Made by a program: the position numbers and the translations under genes
Shown: piece by piece, positions 15,841-23,682 of the stretch
Layout of the letters: each line of letters starts with the position of its first letter
How positions within the stretch are numbered: position 1 is the stretch's first letter
Notes under the pieces: generated by a model
What the model was told of the DNA's origin: nothing
The model's input: the letters and a program-made list of their open reading frames with translations, nothing else
Database searches by the model: none
From: Chloroflexota bacterium
Lineage (GTDB): Bacteria > Chloroflexota > Anaerolineae > Anaerolineales > Villigracilaceae
Direction: 5' to 3'
NCBI GenBank assembly: GCA_016191955.1
Contig: JACPVC010000170.1
Coordinates: forward strand, 1 to 51,297
Length of the DNA stretch: 51,297 nt

Positions 15841-16004
15841 ACTGATGTTACGCAGTAACTAATGATATTTCCGCCCACGCCCGCCCGACAGTAAACCGTC
15901 GGGCTATCTGTACAAACCCCGCTTCAGCGGGGTAGTCCCGCCAGAGCGGGACTTCGTAGGAGTAGCGCGGGGGTTTATCCCCGCGCGGTGAAGGTGCGTA
16001 AGGT
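15841..16004. repeat. MITE-like element with ACTGATGTTACGC and ACCTTACGCA ends, copy 2
   Basis: Left end ACTGATGTTACGCA, right end TGCGTAAGGT. These are the same two ends as the element at 12349, in inverted orientation. The interior differs from copy 1 and holds several GC-rich hairpins (CCCGC..GCGGGG, GTCCCGC..GCGGGAC, CGCGGGG..CCCCGCG). Confidence 0.75.
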
Positions 16005-16020
16005 AAATTAAGTACGTCGA

Positions 16021-16428
16021 CTAAAATGGCAGGTCATCATCGTCACTCGAATCTGTGAGATCAAAATCCTCGTCGTCAAAATCGTCTTCGTCGAATTCAT
16101 CGTCCACCCATGAGTTTTCATCCATCCAGTCTATGACGGTGCCGCCGCTTTCGGGGTAATACGGGCTGACGAGGTAATTCATGCCATGTTCCCATGTCAC
16201 GCGAAACTCCCGCACAACGAAGTCCTTATCGGCGTGTATATCATGCACGATGTCAGTCAGTTTGGGAATTGGGGAGAAGGGGTAAAGCTGTTCAAGAACG
16301 ATCTCCCTGTCCTCTTCCGGGATGATGAACTCTTCGACGCTTGTCCCGTTTGGGAAGAACATCGGGCGAGTAGGGTAGGGAAGTTTTTCGTCGAGTTGTC
16401 TTTCGCCGCTGGAAAACTCATTTTCCAT
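16021..16428 (-). CDS. Hypothetical acidic protein
   Basis: 135 residues with a GGAGGG site 9 nt before the ATG. It starts 4 nt after the homocysteine methyltransferase stop, so it is the last gene of that operon. The N-terminal 95 residues look globular (RPMFFPNGTSVEEFIIPEEDREIVLEQLYPF), and the C-terminus is a run of Asp/Glu (DDEFDEDDFDDEDFDL). There is no signal peptide or membrane segment. I do not recognise a family. The acidic tail could bind metal or basic partners, but nothing in the sequence proves it. Confidence 0.7.
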   Translation of the reverse strand: MENEFSSGERQLDEKLPYPTRPMFFPNGTSVEEFIIPEEDREIVLEQLYPFSPIPKLTDIVHDIHADKDFVVREFRVTWEHGMNYLVSPYYPESGGTVIDWMDENSWVDDEFDEDDFDDEDFDLTDSSDDDDLPF

Positions 16429-16432
16429 AGAT

Positions 16433-17374
16433 CTAGCCCTCCGTTGTTGTCCAATTCTTTACTTCACGAATGTGATCGGGCGTGGTGCGGCAGCATCCGC
16501 CGATGAGACGTGCACCATTCTCATACCATTCCTTTGATTGCAAGCCGAATTTGTCACAGGAGGTTTCGCCGTGCCAGGTATTTGTGACTGCGCTGTAGTA
16601 CTCGCCGGAGTTGGGGTAGACGATGATGGGCTTGTCTGTGTTCTTTTTGATCTCGCGCACTAGTGAAGGAATGTGCAGTGGTGATGTGCAGTTGATTCCA
16701 ATCGCAGCGGCTTGCGGCTGCTTATCAAGAAAAGCGGCAACGTCTGCAATGTACTCGCCGTTGCTGATATGCTTGCCGTCTTTGGCGGTGAAGGTGAACC
16801 ACGCGAATGTGTCTGGGAATTCGGCGAGGAGGCGGATCAACGCCCGAGCTTCGATCAGGCATGGGATGGTCTCGCAGGCTAACAGGTCCGCGCCTGAGGC
16901 GATGAGGGCTTCCACACGCGGACGATGAAACGCGATCAGTTCATTCTCGGTTAGGTTGTAATCGCCGCGATATTCCGAACCGTCAGCGAGATAAGCGCCG
17001 TAGGGTCCCACCGAGCCAGCCACGAGCGGACGGACGCGTCCGACTCGGTTCTCTTCTTTCGACCAAAATTCATCACGAGCTTCCTGTGCTAACTGTACAG
17101 ACTTTTTTATCAGGTCAAACGCTTGTTCACGACTCAAGCCGCGCTGCGCAAAACCTTCGACAGTTGCCTGATAACTGGCAGTGATGGCGAAATCTGCACC
17201 GGCATTGAAGTAATCGAGATGCACCGCGCGGATGAGTTCAGGCTGCTCAAGCAACACCTTGGCAGACCAAAGCGCATCGTTGAGGTCACAGCCGCGGCGT
17301 TCGAGTTCGGTCGCCATCGCGCCGTCAATGATGGCGACGCGTTGATTATTTAGTAAGGTTTCGATTGGATTCAT
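16433..17374 (-). CDS. mmuM: Homocysteine S-methyltransferase
   Basis: 313 residues of the MmuM / Pfam S-methyl_trans type. The zinc ligands are present: Cys229 in GINCTSP and Cys294-Cys295 in GGCCRTTPDHI. The N-terminal IIDGAMATELERRG and the VAGSVGPYGAYLADGSEYRG segment are characteristic. It methylates homocysteine to methionine, using S-methylmethionine, SAM or a betaine-type donor in known members. Its start overlaps the stop of the methyltetrahydrofolate methyltransferase gene in an ATGA, so the two are translationally coupled. This links the demethylation cluster to methionine supply. The donor is inferred, not shown. Confidence 0.88.
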   Translation of the reverse strand: MNPIETLLNNQRVAIIDGAMATELERRGCDLNDALWSAKVLLEQPELIRAVHLDYFNAGADFAITASYQATVEGFAQRGLSREQAFDLIKKSVQLAQEARDEFWSKEENRVGRVRPLVAGSVGPYGAYLADGSEYRGDYNLTENELIAFHRPRVEALIASGADLLACETIPCLIEARALIRLLAEFPDTFAWFTFTAKDGKHISNGEYIADVAAFLDKQPQAAAIGINCTSPLHIPSLVREIKKNTDKPIIVYPNSGEYYSAVTNTWHGETSCDKFGLQSKEWYENGARLIGGCCRTTPDHIREVKNWTTTEG

Positions 17375-18246
17375 TTTGCTACTACTGCTTCTGCCTCACG
17401 CAATTTTTCCGTCGCGCGGAAATATTTGAGATAACGCATCGAGTTTGCGTCCCGTCCCATGAGCAAATCTGTGGCGCGGATGGTGCTGCCCAGTTTGATC
17501 GGGTCTGTGATGGAGGTGGTCGCGCCGGTCAGCATGGCGATGGAAAGCATCGCCGCGTTGACGGAGTGCCTGTCTGGCAAGCCGAACGAAACGTTGCTCG
17601 CGCCAAGGCTGATGTTCACACCGAACTCGTTCTTGATCAACTCGATGGCTTTGAGTGTGATGGTCGCTGCGACACTGCTATGTCCGACTGTCATGACCAA
17701 GGGATCGATAATGATGTCTTCGATGGGAATACCGATCTTCGCCGCTCGTTCGATGATCTTCGCTGCCGCTGCGAGACGCCCTTCCGCTGTGGGCGGGATG
17801 CCTTCGTCGGCGATGGTCAACCCGATGACTACCGCGCCTCTTGCCTTGACGATGGGCAGTACCGTCGCCAGTTGCTTTTCTTCGCCGTTGACGGAGTTCA
17901 CGAGCGGCTTGCCGCCTTTAATGGCGTTCAACCCGGCTTCGAGGATTTTCGGTTCGTTTGAGTCAATGCACAACGGCACATCTACTACAGACTGCACCGC
18001 TTCCACCACCAACGGCATGACTTCGGCTTCTTCGATCTGCGGATGCCCCACGTTGACATCGAGCACATCTGCGCCCCAATCGACCTGACGTTTGGCAAGG
18101 TGTTTGACGTAATCCATGTTGCGCTCGACCAACGCCTGCCCCAGTTTTTTGATACCGGTTGGGTTTAGCTTCTCACCGATGATGACAAACGGCTTATCGA
18201 AGCCGATCACAACTTCCTTTTTCTCTGACTTGAGTATGGTATGCAT
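17371..18246 (-). CDS. Methyltetrahydrofolate:corrinoid methyltransferase (pterin-binding, MtgA/AcsE-like)
   Basis: 291 residues from ATG 18246 (GGAGGG site upstream); an upstream in-frame start at 18279 would read through that site. Pterin-binding motifs run in order: IIGEKLNPTG (22-31), VLDVNVG (61-67), CIDSNEP (93-99), PLVNSVNGE (114-122) and MTVGHSS. Single-domain proteins of this type move a methyl group between tetrahydrofolate and a corrinoid protein. In glycine-betaine systems (MtgA) the direction is towards tetrahydrofolate. Together with the MttB homologs and the corrinoid protein on the same strand, that direction is the likely one here. It could instead serve acetyl-CoA synthesis, but no CO dehydrogenase is in view. 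Confidence 0.88.
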   Translation of the reverse strand: MHTILKSEKKEVVIGFDKPFVIIGEKLNPTGIKKLGQALVERNMDYVKHLAKRQVDWGADVLDVNVGHPQIEEAEVMPLVVEAVQSVVDVPLCIDSNEPKILEAGLNAIKGGKPLVNSVNGEEKQLATVLPIVKARGAVVIGLTIADEGIPPTAEGRLAAAAKIIERAAKIGIPIEDIIIDPLVMTVGHSSVAATITLKAIELIKNEFGVNISLGASNVSFGLPDRHSVNAAMLSIAMLTGATTSITDPIKLGSTIRATDLLMGRDANSMRYLKYFRATEKLREAEAVVAK

Positions 18247-18267
18247 GAGTGCCCTCCGAAAAAGTTT

Positions 18268-18316
18268 GTACGGCGACATTCATGTCGCCACCCTTGCGAG
18301 ATAAATCTCGCCGTAC
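18268..18316. repeat. Palindromic repeat, ATGAATGTYGC family, copy 2
   Basis: GTACGGCGA ... TCGCCGTAC outer ends, with inner hairpins GGCGACAT/ATGTCGCC and GCGAGA/TCTCGC. Same components as 2846-2925 in inverted orientation. Lies between the M20 hydrolase stop and the methyltransferase ribosome site. Confidence 0.85.
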
Positions 18317-18322
18317 TTTGAT

Positions 18323-19480
18323 TTACAACTTCAAAAACCTCAACGCGGTTTCTGCCAACACAGCTGTGCCCACCGGCAGAGCGCGTTCGTCCAGGTCGAA
18401 CTTGGGGTGATGCAATTCGTATACTGGGCGACCTTCGATCTTGGTGCCGAGCATGTACATGGCTCCGGGCGCGTCTCTCAAAAATTCAGGGAAGTCTTCC
18501 GCGCCGAGAGTCTTTTGCAGCGGCACGACACTGCCTTCGCCAAGCAGGTCTTTGCCGACATTGGCAATGCTATCCGACACAAACTTATCGTTCAAGATCG
18601 GCATACCGCCGAAGAGGAAATCCAATTTGTAATCACCGCCAAGAGTTTTGACGATGTCGAAGATGCGCGTCACTTCTTCGCGGGCTTTCTTGTGCGTTTG
18701 CAGGGACGTAAAGCGGATGGTGCCTTTCATTTCCACCTTGTCGGGGATTACGTTCTCGGTAAAGCCGCCGTTGACCGCGCCAATGCTAATGACCGTCGGC
18801 TCGAACGGGTCGATGCGGCGAGAAACGATGGAGTTCAAACCCATGATAACGTGCGCAAGCAGCACGAACGGATCGATGGTCGCGTGAGGGTGTGCCCCGT
18901 GCCCGCCCTTGCCGTAAATGGTCGCGGTCCATGAATCCACGCCGCCGCCGCTCGGACCTTCATTGATGGCGATGGTTCCCACCGGGATGGTGGGGTCTAC
19001 ATGCTGGGCGATGACGTAGTCCACGCCTTCAACTGCGCCTTCGGAATACATGCGCTGGGCGCCGCTCAACCCTTCCTCATCCGCCGTCTCTTCGCAGGGT
19101 TGGAAGAGAAAACGCACACGCCCGTTCAGTTTTTCTTTTGCAAGGATCTTTGCCGCGCCCAATGCCATTGCCGTGTGTGAGTCATGCCCGCAGGCGTGCA
19201 TCTTGCCTTCGTTCTGCGAGACGTAATCGGTTTCGTTCAATTCGAAGATGGGAAGCGCATCCATGTCCGCGCGGATGGCGACTAGTTTGCCGCCTTCGCC
19301 TATTTCCGCCACGACGCCTGTCTTCCCGACCCCGCGCTTGACTCGGTATCCCATCTTTTCCAATTCATCCGCCACAATTCCCGCCGTGCGATGGACGTCG
19401 AACCCTGTTTCAGGGTGCATGTGAAAATCTCGCCGCCACTCGATAAGTTCTTCTGAAATTGCGTGTGCTTGTTTAATCAT
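18323..19480 (-). CDS. M20-family amidohydrolase (N-acyl-amino-acid hydrolase type)
   Basis: 385 residues from ATG 19480 (AGGAGAATACCCTC upstream); the longer frame from 19552 starts in repeat-derived sequence. Catalytic and metal residues of the M20D subgroup are present: HACGHDSH (95-102, Cys97 and His99), E130-E131 in QPCEETADE and His160 in AQHVDP. The dimerisation domain follows (GKGGHGAHPH). These enzymes cleave N-acyl bonds of amino acids or indole-acetyl conjugates. In this operon it may release an amino acid or betaine from a conjugate before demethylation, which is inference. No signal peptide, so cytoplasmic. Confidence 0.9.
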   Translation of the reverse strand: MIKQAHAISEELIEWRRDFHMHPETGFDVHRTAGIVADELEKMGYRVKRGVGKTGVVAEIGEGGKLVAIRADMDALPIFELNETDYVSQNEGKMHACGHDSHTAMALGAAKILAKEKLNGRVRFLFQPCEETADEEGLSGAQRMYSEGAVEGVDYVIAQHVDPTIPVGTIAINEGPSGGGVDSWTATIYGKGGHGAHPHATIDPFVLLAHVIMGLNSIVSRRIDPFEPTVISIGAVNGGFTENVIPDKVEMKGTIRFTSLQTHKKAREEVTRIFDIVKTLGGDYKLDFLFGGMPILNDKFVSDSIANVGKDLLGEGSVVPLQKTLGAEDFPEFLRDAPGAMYMLGTKIEGRPVYELHHPKFDLDERALPVGTAVLAETALRFLKL

Positions 19481-19514
19481 GAGGGTATTCTCCTGTGGTG
19501 TGTTGGTCGTTAGT

Positions 19515-19605
19515 ATACAAGAAAAAAGGGAAACAAGGATAAAAGTAAACAAGGATACAAGTAAACAAGTATTTGCTACGCCTACTTATCTACTTGTCTA
19601 CCTCT
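19515..19605. repeat. ACAAGTANACAAGTA-type inverted repeat, copy 1
   Basis: AAGTAAACAAGTA and CTACTTATCTACTTGT arms. The right arm supplies the final codons and TAG stop of the MttB gene at 19598. The same kind of sequence appears at 46006-46100. Confidence 0.6.
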
Positions 19606-21016
19606 TCTTCACTGTTTCGCGCTCCGCTGCTGCGAGGATTCTATCCAATTCGGCTTCCTGAGCCGAATCCAATGGCGGGACGACGTGTTCGCGCAAGATG
19701 CGCTCGGCTTCGTTGATGGCATTATCTGCCATTTGTTTGCGTCCCATTTTTTCTTCCCATGTATCCCAGGAGTTGCGTTCGGCAAGTTTGGTCAACGCCA
19801 TTTCACCGGCGCGGAGATGCTTGAGCGTGTGTTTGCTCGCAAGGTAATTCCGATTGGAATCCATCACATTACTGATGACCTCAACCGCCAAATGTTCCAC
19901 GTCCGCGGATAAGCCCTGGCGTTGACGATGAACGCTTTTCGCCAGCTCATTATCCAACACCATTTGAGCAAAGGAACCCATCACACCGGCTTCCATTTCA
20001 CCAATGCCCGAGAGTTCATCCGCCCCAGCCAGAGCGGGGAGAGAGGCGTTGAGTCCGCGTTCGAATGCGTTCTGGGCATCCAGCGTGTGGGCGTTGGTCG
20101 AAAATCCATAGACGTTGACGGCGAACCCATAATAGTGCCCAAGCTGCACGGTGGCTGCCGATGAAATGCCAAGCTCCACGCCGCCCCAAATGAGACCCGT
20201 GCGCGGTTCAAGCATACCCAGCCGCCCACAATAAATAACGCCACAGCCGGGATTCAAGATCTGCGCGAGGACGAGCGGTGCAAGCGTCTCTGCATTTTGT
20301 TGCACGAGGCTGCCCGTGATCGTCATCGGTGACGTGGCGCCGCCAGTGGGTGCGGGCAGGTTGGCATGGATGACGCCCGCCTGTGCCATATCCATGATGG
20401 CTTGCGCCGCGATGTCGTGCATCGTCAACGGGCTGACGGGCGAGAGCGAGAGCGTGATTTCGTGCGGCTCGATGCCGAGCACCGCTGCCATCTCCACTGC
20501 ATAGTTGACCTCATGCCCAAATTGAATGCCCGGTCCTTGCACAGGCTTCGTCGTGTTCGACAGGGCATGGCGGAACATATTCAGCGCCATCATTTCATTG
20601 GGCACATCGGGCGGGGTGAAGAACGGCGTGACGTTATTACAATTTGGAAGCGCATCCAACACTCGAACGGCGTTGACGCAATCTTCATTCGTCGCGGTGT
20701 GATGTGTGCCCGTGCGCGCATCGAAGACATCTCTCGCGCCGCCGAGGTTGTGGAAAAATAAAGTCCCGCCACCCAATTCATTAACCGTGCCATTGCGCCC
20801 GCGGATCTTCGGGCGTTTATTCGCCTTCGCGACAGAATCCATTACTAGATTTCCCGGAATCAAAACGCGGTTATCTTTCATCGTACAGCCTGCTTGGAGC
20901 AAAATATCCAAACTTGGCTGGTGCGTCCAAATGATGCCAATTTCACTCATCACCTTTAGCGTGGCTTCGTGCATGGCTTGTACGTCAACGTCTGACAAAA
21001 ACTTTAAGGGCTCCAT
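19598..21016 (-). CDS. MttB-family methyltransferase, divergent copy (non-pyrrolysine)
   Basis: 472 residues, GAGGAG site upstream. It belongs to the trimethylamine methyltransferase superfamily (MLSDVDVQAMHEATLKVMSEIGI-like opening, ATSPMTITGSLVQQNAETLAPLVLAQ, and the typical late E-x-MG-SFAQMVLDNE). There is no in-frame amber codon, so it is not the pyrrolysine TMA enzyme but a member of the MtgB-like group that demethylates betaines by attacking a quaternary nitrogen with Co(I). It is clearly different from the other three copies and may take a different substrate. Its last residues and TAG stop come from a repeat (19515-19605). No dedicated corrinoid gene is next to it. Confidence 0.88.
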   Translation of the reverse strand: MEPLKFLSDVDVQAMHEATLKVMSEIGIIWTHQPSLDILLQAGCTMKDNRVLIPGNLVMDSVAKANKRPKIRGRNGTVNELGGGTLFFHNLGGARDVFDARTGTHHTATNEDCVNAVRVLDALPNCNNVTPFFTPPDVPNEMMALNMFRHALSNTTKPVQGPGIQFGHEVNYAVEMAAVLGIEPHEITLSLSPVSPLTMHDIAAQAIMDMAQAGVIHANLPAPTGGATSPMTITGSLVQQNAETLAPLVLAQILNPGCGVIYCGRLGMLEPRTGLIWGGVELGISSAATVQLGHYYGFAVNVYGFSTNAHTLDAQNAFERGLNASLPALAGADELSGIGEMEAGVMGSFAQMVLDNELAKSVHRQRQGLSADVEHLAVEVISNVMDSNRNYLASKHTLKHLRAGEMALTKLAERNSWDTWEEKMGRKQMADNAINEAERILREHVVPPLDSAQEAELDRILAAAERETVKKR

Positions 21017-21031
21017 GTGCTCTCCTCAAAT

Positions 21032-21134
21032 ATTATGTCATTGCGAGGGCGTTCTTGTTCTTTGCCCGAAGCAATCTCCTGTAAATATTGGGATTGCTTC
21101 GTCGGGACGAGCACCCTCCTCGCAATGACATAAT
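21032..21134. repeat. ATGTCATTGCGAGG palindromic repeat, intergenic copy
   Basis: Ends ATTATGTCATTGCGAGG and CCTCGCAATGACATAAT are inverted complements, with inner GAAGCAATCTCC / GGGATTGCTTC pairing. It fills the gap between the MttB gene at 19598 and the S9 peptidase. A related 87-bp copy lies inside that peptidase gene (22739-22825). Confidence 0.9.
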
Positions 21135-21136
21135 CG

Positions 21137-22951
21137 CTATTTTTTCAACACCCTCTCCAAAAACTCGACACGCTTCATTTCCGCATCCACAACATTCTCG
21201 ATCTTCAAAAACACATGCCCCTCATCCTCATAGAGATGCAATTCAACGTCCTTGCCCAACTTCTTCAACTTTTCATTCGCATCAATAGACTCCGACGCCG
21301 GACAACGCGGGTCGTTCGCTCCGCAGATCATTTGCACGGGCGCGTTGACCCGATCCAAAAAGAAATAAGGCGAATGGGAAATCCACAACTCGCGGTTTTC
21401 TTCCGGGTCACCCATGTTCTCGATGTTCCAATGCTGAAGGTCTTCACGCGAGTTTTTATGCGAGCTGATCCAATTCAAAAATGGAACTACCGCCGAACCG
21501 CCTGCAAATAAATGCGGGTACATCGTCAGGCAGCACATCGTTAGATACCCGCCGTGGCTTCGCCCTGTCACCGCCACTTTATCTTCCTCTGCCAATCCAT
21601 TCTCGATCAAATATTTCACGCCCGCCGCGCAGTCATCGGTATCCACGCCGCCCATGTCGTAACGGCTGGCGTTCTGCCACTTTTTGCCATAACCGGTCGA
21701 GCCGCGATAATTCGGCGCAAGTACCGTCCAACCTTGCGCCGCCATATAACTCATCAGCGGATGCCACAAGAATGAGAAATGCCAATTCGGTCCGCCGTGA
21801 ATGTTGACCACTGCATCCTTGCCATTTCCGCGATACAACAACGCTGGAACTTGCACGCCATCCCTGCCCGCGTACCAAACTTCTTCCGGTTGGATGAAAT
21901 TCAATTCCTCATCCAGCGACTTCGTCAATTGAGCTGCTTCGCCGCTTTCGAGATTTACCTTCCATAAATCCGTTGGATGATTTACATCTTCATACAGCAA
22001 GATGACTCCATCGGATGTGAACTGCGGAAACGAATGCAGCCCATCGCCAACTTTTATTTGACGAAGTTCAGCGCCTCTTTCCTTAAATTTGAAACTGGTC
22101 TTTGCACCCTCAACCTCCACCCAGCCGATAACGTCCCCGCTCCGCGACCATGTCGGCTGCGTCTTATCCCCAGCGGACTGGTCCACCCAGGTGATCTCCT
22201 GAGTCTCGATATTAAACAAGCCAATGTCGTGCCATTGATCCACTTCGGCAGAGAAGGCTAGGAATTTCGAATCAGGCGACCATGCTGGATGTTGAGCATT
22301 CAATGCTTTGCCATCCAACATTAACTGCACAGTGCGGACTTTCCCCTTATGCCGACCTACTGGCACAACATGAATACTCCGGTCGCTCGCCGCCGCTTCC
22401 GACTCGACTGCGATCCATAGCCCATCCGGTGACCAGGCCGCATCCCAACAGGGATGGAAAATATTCCGTATCATGTGTTCGCCGCTGCCATCGATGGGAA
22501 GGATGTATAAAGCAAACTGTCCCTTCGCCTCGGACAGCACGGCTAGCAGTTGACCATCTGGCGACCAGCTCATATTGGGCTGGTGGGCATAAAGAATATT
22601 GGGCGTCAGGTCTGTAGTGATATTTGTCGTCAGGTCGTGGATGGCGATGTGATACGACTCGCTGCCGTCAATATCCAGCGCGAAAGCGATCTTCGTGCCA
22701 TCCGGCGAGAACCGCGGAGAAAATTTTGACTCGGTTAATGTCATTGCGAGGAGGGTGCTTTCCCCGACGAAGCAATCTCCTGCTGAGCGGGGGATTGCTT
22801 CGGGCTGTCGCCCTCGCAATGACATGCTCCACAATTCCCAACGTCCGGTTTTATTCCATGAAAAAACGATCCGCGTTTCGTCGGGGGAGATGGTGTACGG
22901 TAAACCAGAGTCTACATAAGGAACGCGCAGCAGTTGTTCAAGATTAAGCAT
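21137..22951 (-). CDS. S9-family serine peptidase (prolyl oligopeptidase / acylaminoacyl-peptidase type)
   Basis: 604 residues. The N-terminal part (about 1-340) is a beta-propeller with repeated FSPDGTKIAF-like blades. The C-terminal alpha/beta-hydrolase carries HGGP (385-388), nucleophile Ser465 in GRSHGGY, Asp547 in ANDPRCP and His579 in DEGHVF. It cleaves short peptides, often after proline or at acylated N-termini, in the cytoplasm (no signal peptide). Residues 43-71 are encoded exactly by a palindromic repeat (22739-22825), an in-frame insertion in the first blade. It lies within the MttB gene run and may supply small substrates to it. Confidence 0.9.
   Translation of the reverse strand: MLNLEQLLRVPYVDSGLPYTISPDETRIVFSWNKTGRWELWSMSLRGRQPEAIPRSAGDCFVGESTLLAMTLTESKFSPRFSPDGTKIAFALDIDGSESYHIAIHDLTTNITTDLTPNILYAHQPNMSWSPDGQLLAVLSEAKGQFALYILPIDGSGEHMIRNIFHPCWDAAWSPDGLWIAVESEAAASDRSIHVVPVGRHKGKVRTVQLMLDGKALNAQHPAWSPDSKFLAFSAEVDQWHDIGLFNIETQEITWVDQSAGDKTQPTWSRSGDVIGWVEVEGAKTSFKFKERGAELRQIKVGDGLHSFPQFTSDGVILLYEDVNHPTDLWKVNLESGEAAQLTKSLDEELNFIQPEEVWYAGRDGVQVPALLYRGNGKDAVVNIHGGPNWHFSFLWHPLMSYMAAQGWTVLAPNYRGSTGYGKKWQNASRYDMGGVDTDDCAAGVKYLIENGLAEEDKVAVTGRSHGGYLTMCCLTMYPHLFAGGSAVVPFLNWISSHKNSREDLQHWNIENMGDPEENRELWISHSPYFFLDRVNAPVQMICGANDPRCPASESIDANEKLKKLGKDVELHLYEDEGHVFLKIENVVDAEMKRVEFLERVLKK
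22739..22825. repeat. ATGTCATTGCGAGG palindromic repeat inside the S9 peptidase gene
   Basis: 87 bp (29 codons) with ends ATGTCATTGCGAGG / CCTCGCAATGACAT and inner GAAGCAATC / GATTGCTTC. It is read in frame as a peptide beginning MSLRGRQPEAIPRSAGDC. Related to the intergenic copy at 21032. Confidence 0.9.
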
Positions 22952-22964
22952 GGACGATTTATCT

Positions 22965-23498
22965 TTACTTCCTTAGGTCGATCACGAAGGGTTGATGTGG
23001 TTTATCCGTATTTTTTCTAAAACCGACAATCAGCTTGATGATGGCTACGAAAATAAATATGCCCGTCATGCAGGAAGCAAACGATATAGCCCAAAACGGG
23101 GTAACTTGCTCGCCGATATGCGTTATTCGAGATTCCTTTGCCTTCATTTGTTGACTGATATCAAACACGATCTTGGGGATGTTTTCTGTGTTTGTGTAAT
23201 ACGATCTTAATGGGACGATCTCTCCCGAAGCGAGTTGGAACTCTGCCCGCCACGAACATCCCTTGGCGCAACTGGAACTATCGAATGAAATATCAGCCAC
23301 ATCCGTATATTGGTTTTCCAGGACGGTATATTTTCCGAGAGCTTTATCCTCGGTCTGGCATTCGTAGCTGCCGTTATTTTGAAGAGAGCATACTATGTTC
23401 ATTCTAAGTGTGAAACTGAGTGAAAACCCTAATGTTATTGCGCCAATTAATAGTGCGCCTACCAGCTCTAAAATGAAGACAACGATTTTTTTGAACAC
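22965..23498 (-). CDS. Membrane protein of unknown function
   Basis: 177 residues from GTG 23498, with GAGGAGAG upstream. Two membrane helices (about 8-30 and 130-155) enclose an extracytoplasmic domain of about 100 residues with four Cys (CSLQNNGSYEC and SSCAKGC), which could form disulfides. The gene is more AT-rich than the methyltransferase genes on either side. I do not recognise a family. It starts after a repeat-bearing gap and may have been inserted into the cluster. Confidence 0.7.
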   Translation of the reverse strand: MFKKIVVFILELVGALLIGAITLGFSLSFTLRMNIVCSLQNNGSYECQTEDKALGKYTVLENQYTDVADISFDSSSCAKGCSWRAEFQLASGEIVPLRSYYTNTENIPKIVFDISQQMKAKESRITHIGEQVTPFWAISFASCMTGIFIFVAIIKLIVGFRKNTDKPHQPFVIDLRK

Positions 23499-23554
23499 AA
23501 AATACTCTCCTCAACTAAATTGTAATTTGCCTACTCATGAATAAAGAGCTGTTC

Positions 23555-23682
23555 TTAGGCTGGATGTATATTCAAAGTTGCTCCCAGCGCCGTCCTCGGC
23601 GCGGGGTTCTGGCACAACACGCCGCCGAGGACGGCGGCTTTGAGCGTGACCTTGCGCTGTAATATTAGGCTGGATGTGTATT
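23555..23682. repeat. Palindrome flanked by 18-bp direct repeats
   Basis: TTAGGCTGGATGTATATT at 23555-23572 recurs with one change at 23665-23682, where it overlaps the stop codon of the next MttB gene. Between them (23580-23645) is a long GC-rich inverted repeat (GCCGTCCTCGGCG ... CGCCGAGGACGGC) related to the 42-bp palindrome family. Confidence 0.75.

Noticed and set aside
17365..18088. Plus-strand frames opposite the methyltetrahydrofolate methyltransferase
   Set aside because: They overlap a gene with complete pterin-binding motifs on the other strand and show low-complexity composition.
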